From assembly GCF_009724245.1 (NCBI RefSeq), contig NZ_WNNK01000032.1, positions 1 to 48,183 of the forward strand: a DNA stretch of 48,183 bases. The letters are read 5' to 3'. The translations under genes were made by a program, and so were the position numbers. The notes beneath the pieces were generated by a model. That model was not told where the DNA came from. It saw only the letters and a list, made by a program, of their open reading frames with translations, and searched no databases. This stretch comes from Pseudomonas spelaei (lineage in GTDB: Bacteria > Pseudomonadota > Gammaproteobacteria > Pseudomonadales > Pseudomonadaceae). Of this stretch, positions 34,055 to 41,376 are shown piece after piece; within the stretch, counting starts at the first letter, position 1; every line of letters starts with the position of its first letter.

Positions 34055-35389
34055 TTATAAGGTCAGCGTCAGACCCTCCAACAGGGCGCCCGGGATCATA
34101 TGGCTGCCCAGGTGTCGGCGCTCGTAGGTATCAGAGTCAATGCACAGCGCCTGTTCGCGGGTCAGCGCCAGCAGATGAGTGCCGAGAATGTCGTAGACCG
34201 AGTCATCAAAACGCATGGTTTCGATGGGGCCGACAATCCGACCGTTTTCGACCCAAAAGGTGGCGAAACGGGTCATGCCTGTCAGGCGCCCGGCGCCCAC
34301 ATCCGAGTAGTTCAAGTACCACAGGTTACTGATGTACAAGCCGGTGCCCAGTTCGCGCAACACCTCCTTGGTGGCCAGTTCGCCAGGGTCCATGACCAGT
34401 GAGTGCGGGATTTCCGCTTCCCCGGCGTCATTGGTCTGCAAACCGTATTCGGCGCCCGAGCGCGAATTAATCAATTGTCCTACGAGTTTGCCTGCCCCAA
34501 TCAGTTCCACGTCCTGGGACGGCATGCCGTTATGCCCGAAACCCGGCTCGAAACCGGTGGATGCCTGTTGGCGTATGCTGACCAGAGGGGACAGCTGTTG
34601 CTTGCCCAGTTGCAACAGTTGCAGAGGGCTTTGGCGGGTGGCAAATGCCTTGGCCGAAAAACCGCTGTAACTGAGCATGCTCAGTACTTCATCCAATGCG
34701 GCGGGGGCCAGGTAGGCGCGGTATTGACCCGGCTTGAGGCTGACTCGTGGCTTTCCTAGGTGTTCCAGTTGCTCGCGGGCGTTGTGGAACAACTCCTTCA
34801 GTTCCACCACGTCCCATTGCGCCGAGCCATAAGTGGTCTTGACCGCCTCACCGCTGGTGTCGAACAGGCTCCAGTCAAATACGGTATTGGCGCATTGATG
34901 CCAGCCATGGGCGCCCCAACTGCTGGCGAATCCGCGATACAGTTTGCCGCCGGCATAAATGCCGACCATGTCCAGGCCTTGGCTCAAGTCGCAGATGGTG
35001 TCGATCACGTTTTGCATCTCAGGCACGCGGCCAGACACCTGGTGCTCGGATGTCCAGTTGTGGGTGTTAAGCAGTAAATACGGGTCAGCGGGCAACACAT
35101 CCAGCAGGTCACGCAACTGTTGCAGGGTGTCTCCAAGTTGCACGGTATCGTGTTCAAACGCGCCGCTGAGGTTGATGCGTGCACTGGAATGGCGCTGGTT
35201 GCGGATCAAACGAACGGTCAATTCCATTTGCAGGACGGGGTAGGCCTGGCGCACTTTACCGTGGTTGAAGCGCACGAACTGGCTGTCTTCGGCCTCGTAT
35301 CCCAGGGTGAAATGTTCGTCGGCGCCCAGTCGGCGTTTAAGCCATTGTTCCAGCGCATTGAATTCGCGGGCGAATAGACAAACGCTCAT
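34055..35389 (-). CDS. tldE: TldE/PmbA-like protease subunit
   Basis: A protein of 444 residues of the TldD/PmbA family without the HExxxH zinc motif, as expected for the TldE (PmbA) partner. Landmarks are SGAEYGLQTNDAGEAEIPHSLVMDPG and YISNLWYLNYSDVGAGRLTGMTRFATFWVENGRIVGPI near the C-terminus. TldD and TldE form a heterodimeric metalloprotease that degrades unfolded small peptides through a narrow channel. In E. coli it matures microcin B17, and in Yersinia it trims a microcin C-like peptide. The start overlaps the tldD stop. Most pseudomonads have a chromosomal pair, so this is an extra, dedicated one. Confidence 0.88.
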   Translation of the reverse strand: MSVCLFAREFNALEQWLKRRLGADEHFTLGYEAEDSQFVRFNHGKVRQAYPVLQMELTVRLIRNQRHSSARINLSGAFEHDTVQLGDTLQQLRDLLDVLPADPYLLLNTHNWTSEHQVSGRVPEMQNVIDTICDLSQGLDMVGIYAGGKLYRGFASSWGAHGWHQCANTVFDWSLFDTSGEAVKTTYGSAQWDVVELKELFHNAREQLEHLGKPRVSLKPGQYRAYLAPAALDEVLSMLSYSGFSAKAFATRQSPLQLLQLGKQQLSPLVSIRQQASTGFEPGFGHNGMPSQDVELIGAGKLVGQLINSRSGAEYGLQTNDAGEAEIPHSLVMDPGELATKEVLRELGTGLYISNLWYLNYSDVGAGRLTGMTRFATFWVENGRIVGPIETMRFDDSVYDILGTHLLALTREQALCIDSDTYERRHLGSHMIPGALLEGLTLTL

Positions 35390-36822
35390 CAGATCTGACC
35401 TCCGAACACATCAATATGGCTGAACACACACGCCGGGGACGCATGACCCACAGTGATCGCCTGGTTGGGTTCACCTTTACCGCAGTTGGGGGTGCCCATT
35501 ACTCTATACGTCGAGACATCGCCGACGGCGCGCAAGTTGCGCCAGAACTGAGATGAAATCCCGCGATAATTTGGGTTCTTGACCACACCGCCCAGCTCGC
35601 CGTTTTCGATCAACTGGCCCCATTCGCAGCCGAACTGGAACTTGTTGCGCGCATCATCGATCGACCACGATCGGTTGGTGGACATTAAAATTCCGTGCTC
35701 GATCCCGCCGATCAGTTGATGTATCGACTGATCGCCCGGCTCGATATTCAAGTTGGCCATGCGGTCAATCGGTGCGCGGTTCCAGTTGCAGGCACGGCTA
35801 TTGGCAACGCCTGGCATTTCACTGCGAGCCTGGGACAAGGCACCGCCCATGGGCCGTCGCAGGATGCCCTGGTCGATCAGCAGGTGTTTTTCGGCCTTCA
35901 AGCCTTCATCGTCATGGCTGTAGCTGGCCAGTTCGCCGCTGACGTTGGGGTCGAAACTGACATTAAGCAGTTTGGAGCCATACTGGTAATGGCCAAACAT
36001 GTCCGGTGTGACGAAGCTGGTGCCGGCATAGTTGCGCTCATCCCCGAGGATGCGATCCAGCTCAAGGGGGTGGCCGATAGATTCGTGGATTTGCAGGATC
36101 ATCTGGTCCGGCATCAACAGTACGTCCCGCGGGCCCTGCGGGGTGTTGGGCGCCAGGAGCAGTTGCAAGGCCTCATCCGCAACGCGCCGGGCTTCGTCGA
36201 TAAAACCAGATTCGGTGACAAGGCTCGCGCCGCCTTGCTGGGCAAGGTGATAGGTGCGATGCTGGCTTTCATGGCCATCAAACGCGGTCACCGCGAGCGC
36301 CGGGAACAGCTGTTGCTGGCTGCGCTGAATGTCGTTGCCCTGGTTATCCAGGTACAACTGTTGTTCATGCATCACTTGCAAACTGCTCGACCAATGTACC
36401 AGACGCGAGTCAGCGGGCACCCGCTGTGAGGTTTCCATCAACAGCGCCAGCCAGTCGGCGGTGTCGGGAACCGGCAGGTCCAGTTCGGGGGAGCGGTAAT
36501 GGGCCTGGGTAGGTAGGTTTTGTGCGCGGGTGTAATTCAACAGGCCGCGACCGCGTAATGCTTTGGCGGTTTGACCGGCACGGTCGAGGGCGTAGCGTAA
36601 TCCGGATTGGGTGATGTCGCTGGTAGCGGCGAAACCTTGCTGGCCATCAACTTGCACGCAGACCATCACCCCACATTCATTACTGATAGAGGGTGGCTCG
36701 ATAATATTGCGGGTCACAACCAGCGATTGGGACTGTTGCTCAACCAGGCGTAATGAAAAAAAAACCGGAGAATGGCAGCACTGCTGCATAAATCGTCTAA
36801 GAGACGATTGGGCGGTACTCAT
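35389..36822 (-). CDS. tldD: TldD-like zinc metalloprotease subunit
   Basis: A protein of 477 residues with the catalytic HESIGH (HExxxH) at about residues 246-251. The C-terminal Cys-containing motif NCGKGEPNQAITVGHASPACVF is characteristic of TldD. The start ATG at 36822 is preceded in frame by a TTG at 36825, and AAGGA lies 7 or 10 nt upstream of the two. It partners with TldE. Position after an ABC exporter and before a peptide-import cluster suggests it trims the peptide that is made, exported or imported by this island. Confidence 0.9.
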   Translation of the reverse strand: MSTAQSSLRRFMQQCCHSPVFFSLRLVEQQSQSLVVTRNIIEPPSISNECGVMVCVQVDGQQGFAATSDITQSGLRYALDRAGQTAKALRGRGLLNYTRAQNLPTQAHYRSPELDLPVPDTADWLALLMETSQRVPADSRLVHWSSSLQVMHEQQLYLDNQGNDIQRSQQQLFPALAVTAFDGHESQHRTYHLAQQGGASLVTESGFIDEARRVADEALQLLLAPNTPQGPRDVLLMPDQMILQIHESIGHPLELDRILGDERNYAGTSFVTPDMFGHYQYGSKLLNVSFDPNVSGELASYSHDDEGLKAEKHLLIDQGILRRPMGGALSQARSEMPGVANSRACNWNRAPIDRMANLNIEPGDQSIHQLIGGIEHGILMSTNRSWSIDDARNKFQFGCEWGQLIENGELGGVVKNPNYRGISSQFWRNLRAVGDVSTYRVMGTPNCGKGEPNQAITVGHASPACVFSHIDVFGGQI

Positions 36823-36991
36823 CAATGTACTGTCCTTCTTAAGTTTACGATCACCCGGGATAAAGGTGGTCTTACAAGTTAATGAACAGGAGTAATGTTC
36901 ATCGTGTTCGCCACCAAACAGTCAGTGGGTAGCGTATGGGGCGGTCGGGTAGATCTCATCTATTAATAGCGAGTCATTACGGAGTTTTCTA

Positions 36992-38806
36992 TTAAGTGAC
37001 CATCAAGTCATGATTTAGCTTGTCGGCTTCACTTAACGAACCGTCCGACTGGTGTTGCCACAAACGGTAATAAAGGCCTTTCAGTTCAAGTAACTGATGA
37101 TGGCTGCCATCCTCAACAATCAAACCTTTCTCCATCACCACAATGCGGTCCAGATGCGCGATCGTCGACAAACGATGAGCTACGACCAGTACGGTCTTGT
37201 CCGCCATGATGTCGTCAAGGCTGTTTTGAATCAGGCTTTCGGTTTCCGAGTCTAGGCTGGCGGTGGCTTCGTCGAGTACCAGGATCGGCGCGTTCTTGAG
37301 CAAGGCGCGGGCAATCGCAATGCGTTGACGTTGGCCACCGGACAACTTGACCCCCCGCTCGCCGATCAAGGCGTCATAACCATCCTGCATATTCAGGATA
37401 AATTCATGAGCGTGGGCGCGCCTGGCTGCTTCCACAATTTGCGCTTCGTTGGCCTTTACGTCGCCATAGCCGATGTTTTCCCGCAGGGAGCGGTGGAACA
37501 GTCCAGGCTCCTGGGGGATCAGGCCGATCTGGCTGTGCAGCGATTGCTGGGTCATCTCCTTAACATCGGTGCCGTCGATTTCCACCTTGCCGGTTTGCGG
37601 GTCGTACGAGCGCAACAGCAGGTTGAGCAGGGTCGACTTGCCCGAGCCGGAAAGCCCGACGATGCCGACCCGCTGGCCAGGGCGAATGTTCAGGTTGAAG
37701 TGTTGGAAAATCGGCTTGTCAGGGCTGTAGGCGAAACCCACATCACGAAACTGAATCGAGCCTTTATGGATGTGGGCGGGCAGGGCGCTGGCCCGATCCG
37801 GCATTTCGTGGGGTGGCAGCAAGGTGTCGAGGCTGTTTTCGATATTGCCGATGTACTCGAAAAAATGCATGAACTGCATGCTCAGGAAGCTGCACTGGGC
37901 GACGATCATCAGCCCCAGCGTGGCCACCATCGCGAACTGCCCTACATCGATCTGGCCCCCATGCCACAAGAACAGCGCCAAGGCGACTAGGCCCACGCGC
38001 AGCACAATCGACAGGCTGTCTTGAAGCAGGCGGATCTTCTCCTGATAAAAAAACGAACGTTGCGCTGCCTGTTTTTCCCGGTTCTGGTAGCTGGTCAGAT
38101 AGTCGAGCTCAAAGTCCTGGCGGGCGAACAGCCGGATGCTGCTCAAGTTGCTCACCGCGTCGACGATCTTGCCGGTGGTGACGCTGCGAGCCTTGGCATG
38201 TTCGGCAGCAAACCCCTGGGCCTTGCGCGACAGTAAAAACGCCAGCAGCGTGTAGGCCACGATCCACACCAACAAGCCCAGACCCAACCAAGGGGACGCC
38301 ACTGTGAGCAAGGCCAGGCTGGTCAGCAGCACCACCAGGATTGGCAACATTTCCACCACCAGCGCCCAGGTGATTTCTAGCAAGCCAATGCTGCCCTCAC
38401 CGATGCGATGGGCCAAGCTGCCGGCAAAATGCTCACCGAAATAACGTGCCGAATGGCGCTGCAAGTAGGCGAACAGCTCACGGATGATGCGAATTTTTTG
38501 CTGCGGCCGAACCATGATCATGCATAATGTCGCGCCACGTGCGCAGAGCATCTGGGCCACGGCCAACCCGAACAGCAACCCCAGTGCGGGCAGGCTGGCC
38601 TGTACAAGATCGGTATGCGCCCAGGCGCCCTCACTGACCGCACCGGTGATACGGCCGATGGCATAAGGCATCAAAGTGGCGAACAGAGCGGCGCCGATCT
38701 GCAACACGGTAATTGCCCAATACCAGCATGGATAAAGCCGTATGTAATGCCACACAAAGGCCCAGGGCCGATTGGGTGGAACGGTTACAGCGTTAACGTC
38801 TGACAT
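36992..38806 (-). CDS. ABC exporter (membrane domain fused to ATPase)
   Basis: A protein of 604 residues from MSDVNAVTVPPNRPWAF. The start at 38806 is preferred, since the longer frame to 38875 lacks a ribosome site. There are six helices in residues about 20-310, then the ABC domain: Walker A GLSGSGKS near residue 390, LSGGQRQR, Walker B ILVLDEAT and H-loop VVAHR. No N-terminal peptidase domain, so it is not a leader-cleaving type. It resembles homodimeric exporters such as McjD/YojI that pump microcins. Likely first gene of the exporter-tldD-tldE unit. Confidence 0.85.
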   Translation of the reverse strand: MSDVNAVTVPPNRPWAFVWHYIRLYPCWYWAITVLQIGAALFATLMPYAIGRITGAVSEGAWAHTDLVQASLPALGLLFGLAVAQMLCARGATLCMIMVRPQQKIRIIRELFAYLQRHSARYFGEHFAGSLAHRIGEGSIGLLEITWALVVEMLPILVVLLTSLALLTVASPWLGLGLLVWIVAYTLLAFLLSRKAQGFAAEHAKARSVTTGKIVDAVSNLSSIRLFARQDFELDYLTSYQNREKQAAQRSFFYQEKIRLLQDSLSIVLRVGLVALALFLWHGGQIDVGQFAMVATLGLMIVAQCSFLSMQFMHFFEYIGNIENSLDTLLPPHEMPDRASALPAHIHKGSIQFRDVGFAYSPDKPIFQHFNLNIRPGQRVGIVGLSGSGKSTLLNLLLRSYDPQTGKVEIDGTDVKEMTQQSLHSQIGLIPQEPGLFHRSLRENIGYGDVKANEAQIVEAARRAHAHEFILNMQDGYDALIGERGVKLSGGQRQRIAIARALLKNAPILVLDEATASLDSETESLIQNSLDDIMADKTVLVVAHRLSTIAHLDRIVVMEKGLIVEDGSHHQLLELKGLYYRLWQHQSDGSLSEADKLNHDLMVT

Positions 38807-38892
38807 AACTGGCCTTTTTTCAAAGCGAAGTAATCCACGTCGGCTACGCGGGAAGTCGCGACCGAGTGAGAGCACTCAAAGGGCGCATGCGT

Positions 38893-39084
38893 CTATCCAG
38901 CGCCGCTGCATAGGGAGGGCACGACGACGCAGCTCGAGCTATGTATCACGATGCCGGGAGGAGTATTCATCGTGTAGGGAGAGCGACACGAGGCGAGCGT
39001 GCGCGATGAAAGGCGGGGCGTTCTTTGCAGCATGCATACATCAGACATCGTTCTTACTCTTTTTAAATAGCCGAGCATTGACAT
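38893..39084 (-). CDS. possible short peptide gene upstream of the exporter (speculative)
   Basis: A frame of 63 codons ending HSSSCVVVPSLCSGAG, with an internal start at 39048 preceded by AAGAG. The Ser/Cys/Gly-rich end recalls modified-peptide precursors and it lies directly upstream of the exporter-TldD-TldE unit. However, the ribosome site is weak, no modifying enzyme is present, and the base composition could produce such a frame by chance. Confidence 0.2.
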   Translation of the reverse strand: MSMLGYLKRVRTMSDVCMLQRTPRLSSRTLASCRSPYTMNTPPGIVIHSSSCVVVPSLCSGAG

Positions 39085-39830
39085 GACTTTTGGTCAGTCT
39101 TTGCACTGAAGATGGGCGACGTTTACGTCCTTGCCTGCAATTGGTGCGGATTGTGCACTCTAAGATAAAATATTGTGCGCACATAAGAAATAGGATGGTT
39201 CTTATTTTAGTAACTCTGAGTTTCTTAAAAACTTGTTTTCCAGATAGTTTTGTTAGTTGTTGGTTTTTTTTTGCGCGCCAATCGCTGAACTTTTTGATGA
39301 GGAAACACATGTTTTTCGTCCATACTGAACACGCAGGAGGTGTAAGGAATTCGTAAGAAATGAATGACACCTAATGCAGGGCTACGTTCCGGAAGGACTT
39401 CAGATAAACCTGGCGCCAGAGATGCCAACCTTCTTGGGCTACCGCTGGTCATTTAAAAGATAGAACATCACCCCAACTGTCATGGTCGCGGCACCAGACA
39501 GTTTGTAGCCCGTTACTCCCTCCGTACCGGTACATCGACGGTGATGCTCCCTATTCTGCAGGTGGTCACCAGACACCAGCTCTTTTGCACTCGAATTATC
39601 CATAGAATTCAGCAGGATGGCGGCTCTACACAAGGAGTACAGATTGCTTTTTATCTGAGCTGATAACCACAAAGAGCTCGAAACCGCAGGTCATTTGCAG
39701 ATAGCGTGAGCCCGTGGCAATGAAATACAAGCACGCACCGTCGAATGCATGCCCATTTGAAATTAATGTGCGCCAGAAATGCCGTTGAATGCGAGCCCAC
39801 GTGTATTTTAAATACAAGGCGCTACACATA
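39085..39830. other. long region without a convincing gene at the cargo boundary
   Basis: About 750 AT-rich bases. A minus-strand frame at 39601-39439 (MDNSSAKELVSGDH ... GVMFYLLNDQR, 54 residues, one possible membrane helix) lacks a ribosome site and is doubtful. The region separates the peptide island from ICE backbone sequence and may hold the exporter promoter. Confidence 0.4.
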
Positions 39831-39933
39831 CCCGATCAGCGTGGCGGTTTTGCCGGTGCCGGCGAAGGCCTGGACCAGCAGCTTGTCGGCAGTGGAATGG
39901 ATGATGGGCTGCTGTTCATGAGTCCACTGCATG
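39831..39933 (-). pseudogene. UvrD/Rep-type helicase, N-terminal fragment
   Basis: Thirty-five codons (MQWTHEQQPIIHS ... LLVQAFAGTGKTATLIGY) give the Q motif and Walker A (AGTGKT) of a superfamily 1 helicase. The sequence becomes unrelated directly afterwards. UvrD-like helicases are common in ICE backbones, so this marks the edge where backbone was replaced by cargo. Confidence 0.75.
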
Positions 39934-39966
39934 GGCAGCCTACTAACTGTTTGTAAGGAAAGGTCG

Positions 39967-40047
39967 ATGAAGAAAATACATAAGCTGCTAGGTTACGTGC
40001 TTGTGTTAGCCGTTACCGTGTCATTACTTATCGGTGTAGTCTTTTGA
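39967..40047 (+). CDS. 26-residue membrane peptide
   Basis: ATG 39967 with a GGAAAGG ribosome site encodes MKKIHKLLGYVLVLAVTVSL and ends LIGVVF. It has a basic N-terminus and one hydrophobic helix. Size and shape fit small membrane proteins such as type I toxins or regulators. It is the only plus-strand gene in this stretch. A hairpin overlaps its stop codon. Confidence 0.5.
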   Translation: MKKIHKLLGYVLVLAVTVSLLIGVVF

Positions 40048-40056
40048 TGACTACAC
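40034..40056. repeat. hairpin overlapping the end of the 26-residue gene
   Basis: GTGTAGTC-TTTTGAT-GACTACAC, a perfect 8-bp stem with the TGA stop in the loop. There is no clear T-run, so termination is possible but not certain. Confidence 0.6.
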
Positions 40057-40087
40057 CGGAGTTGCGCACGGGGGGTCAACAAGGTAG

Positions 40088-40561
40088 TCAACCATTGGGG
40101 CCTTTGGTTGTCAGCCTGCTAATGATCGGTTTGCATATCGAGTAAGAAACGCTCGTGCTGAATGCAATCGCTGCCGCAGCGTATGTCAGTAGCACATAAA
40201 GAAATGCCACATTTTCAGACAGGCTGCTGTCATTAAGTGTATAGGCCATTTGCAGGCGAGGGCTCAGGAACAGAGAGACACAGGCAATGGCCAAGAGCGT
40301 AATAGGTAGAAGTTTTGGTCTTGTGCTCACAGCCAGGGTTTTGCTTTTTTTTATATGAGTCAGCCACACCGTGGCTATATACAGGGTCATGCTGTTCAAA
40401 AGGCCAGCGCCTGATAGTGCCCACCAGAAGTGGCTGTTCAACAAGGGCAGAATGATCACGAACTGCATCAGCTGGAGGATGAGCAGGGTGATCAATAAAG
40501 ACAGGGTTAATGTGTGCTGGGTAGGCCGCTGTGAATACAAGGGGTGGGTAGGGGTTGTCAT
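40088..40561 (-). CDS. ICE-associated membrane protein, hypothetical
   Basis: A protein of 157 residues starting MTTPTHPLYSQRPTQHT with about four transmembrane helices (about 18-40, 45-65, 85-103, 120-140). No enzymatic motif is seen. It follows TIGR03747 by 41 nt on the same strand and is probably cotranscribed. Its role in transfer is unknown. Confidence 0.65.
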   Translation of the reverse strand: MTTPTHPLYSQRPTQHTLTLSLLITLLILQLMQFVIILPLLNSHFWWALSGAGLLNSMTLYIATVWLTHIKKSKTLAVSTRPKLLPITLLAIACVSLFLSPRLQMAYTLNDSSLSENVAFLYVLLTYAAAAIAFSTSVSYSICKPIISRLTTKGPNG

Positions 40562-40602
40562 TACAATGCTCCGATAACGTAGGGCTGTGGGTCGGCTTGT
40601 AC

Positions 40603-41358
40603 TTATAAATATTTCTTGAATGTGGACGTTGTGATGTAAATCGACACGCCCAATAACACCGCGCAGGGCAGCAGGATTAATAACGGACTGATGCTGATCG
40701 GAATGGCCAGGTAAACCGTCCAGGGCACGATGGTCAGCGGAATGATCGTTCCTCGCGCCTTGTGATACAGGTAGCTCGATTCGCGGCCGGAGCCAAATTT
40801 GCGCAGATCACGCTGCACCAGGCCATCTACCAGGCCTGTGAACGCGGCCAGTGCAAACAATGGGATTGTCAGTGTCAGGATGACCATCCGTACACAGAAG
40901 GTCAGTACGGTGTAGAGCGCCGCCAAACCGTAGTCCTGAAATTTGATCATCACCCGGCCGAGCTCATAGCGCAGGTTGAAGGTGCCTGCTTGTTGTGGCG
41001 ATGTGGAGCGGGCGTGCTGGGTCAGTACGTTGACGTTGTCCAGCAGGCCAGTTTTCACCATCAACCAGTCGTAGACTGTGTGTGCGAGCCACGTCGCTGT
41101 GCGCCCGGGCTCTTTGATCACAACGCTTTGCAACAGGTCCTGGGACAGCCAGCTCAATTCGTGCTGGAACATCTGCTGGGCATGCTTCCAGCCAGCATCA
41201 GGCCAGAACACGTACATGCATATCCATTCCACAAGGACAGCGCCCAGTAGGGAGCCGAACATCACCCCCAAGAAATGAAAAGGCGTTGAAAACAGCAGGC
41301 CCAGGAAGGTTTTCTGCCCTTCCTGCTGCTGTTGAGCTTTTTCCGCAATATCGGCCAT
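40603..41358 (-). CDS. ICE membrane protein, TIGR03747 (PFL_4697) family
   Basis: A protein of 251 residues with four predicted helices (about 22-45, 155-180, and two near 215-245) and a hydrophilic middle part. The RDLRKFGSGRESSYLYHKARG segment before the last helices is typical of the family. It follows TraD by 18 nt in the same operon. TIGR03747 proteins are inner-membrane partners of the coupling protein; their exact role is unknown. Confidence 0.87.
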   Translation of the reverse strand: MADIAEKAQQQQEGQKTFLGLLFSTPFHFLGVMFGSLLGAVLVEWICMYVFWPDAGWKHAQQMFQHELSWLSQDLLQSVVIKEPGRTATWLAHTVYDWLMVKTGLLDNVNVLTQHARSTSPQQAGTFNLRYELGRVMIKFQDYGLAALYTVLTFCVRMVILTLTIPLFALAAFTGLVDGLVQRDLRKFGSGRESSYLYHKARGTIIPLTIVPWTVYLAIPISISPLLILLPCAVLLGVSIYITTSTFKKYL

Positions 41359-41376
41359 GGCCGTGCTCCTTCAGGC

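Noticed and set aside
35695..36429. Plus-strand frame of 244 codons opposite tldD
   Set aside because: Shadow of tldD; the protein looks unlike any family and the tldD frame has the full catalytic motif.
36826..36991. Very short frames (such as MNITPVH at about 36900) between the exporter and tldD
   Set aside because: No convincing ribosome site or hairpin; short frames of this size are expected by chance.
22984..38806. A full microcin C biosynthesis operon
   Set aside because: No MccB (ThiF/E1-like adenylating enzyme), MccD/E or MccF homolog is present among the genes; only the transport and protease parts resemble that system.
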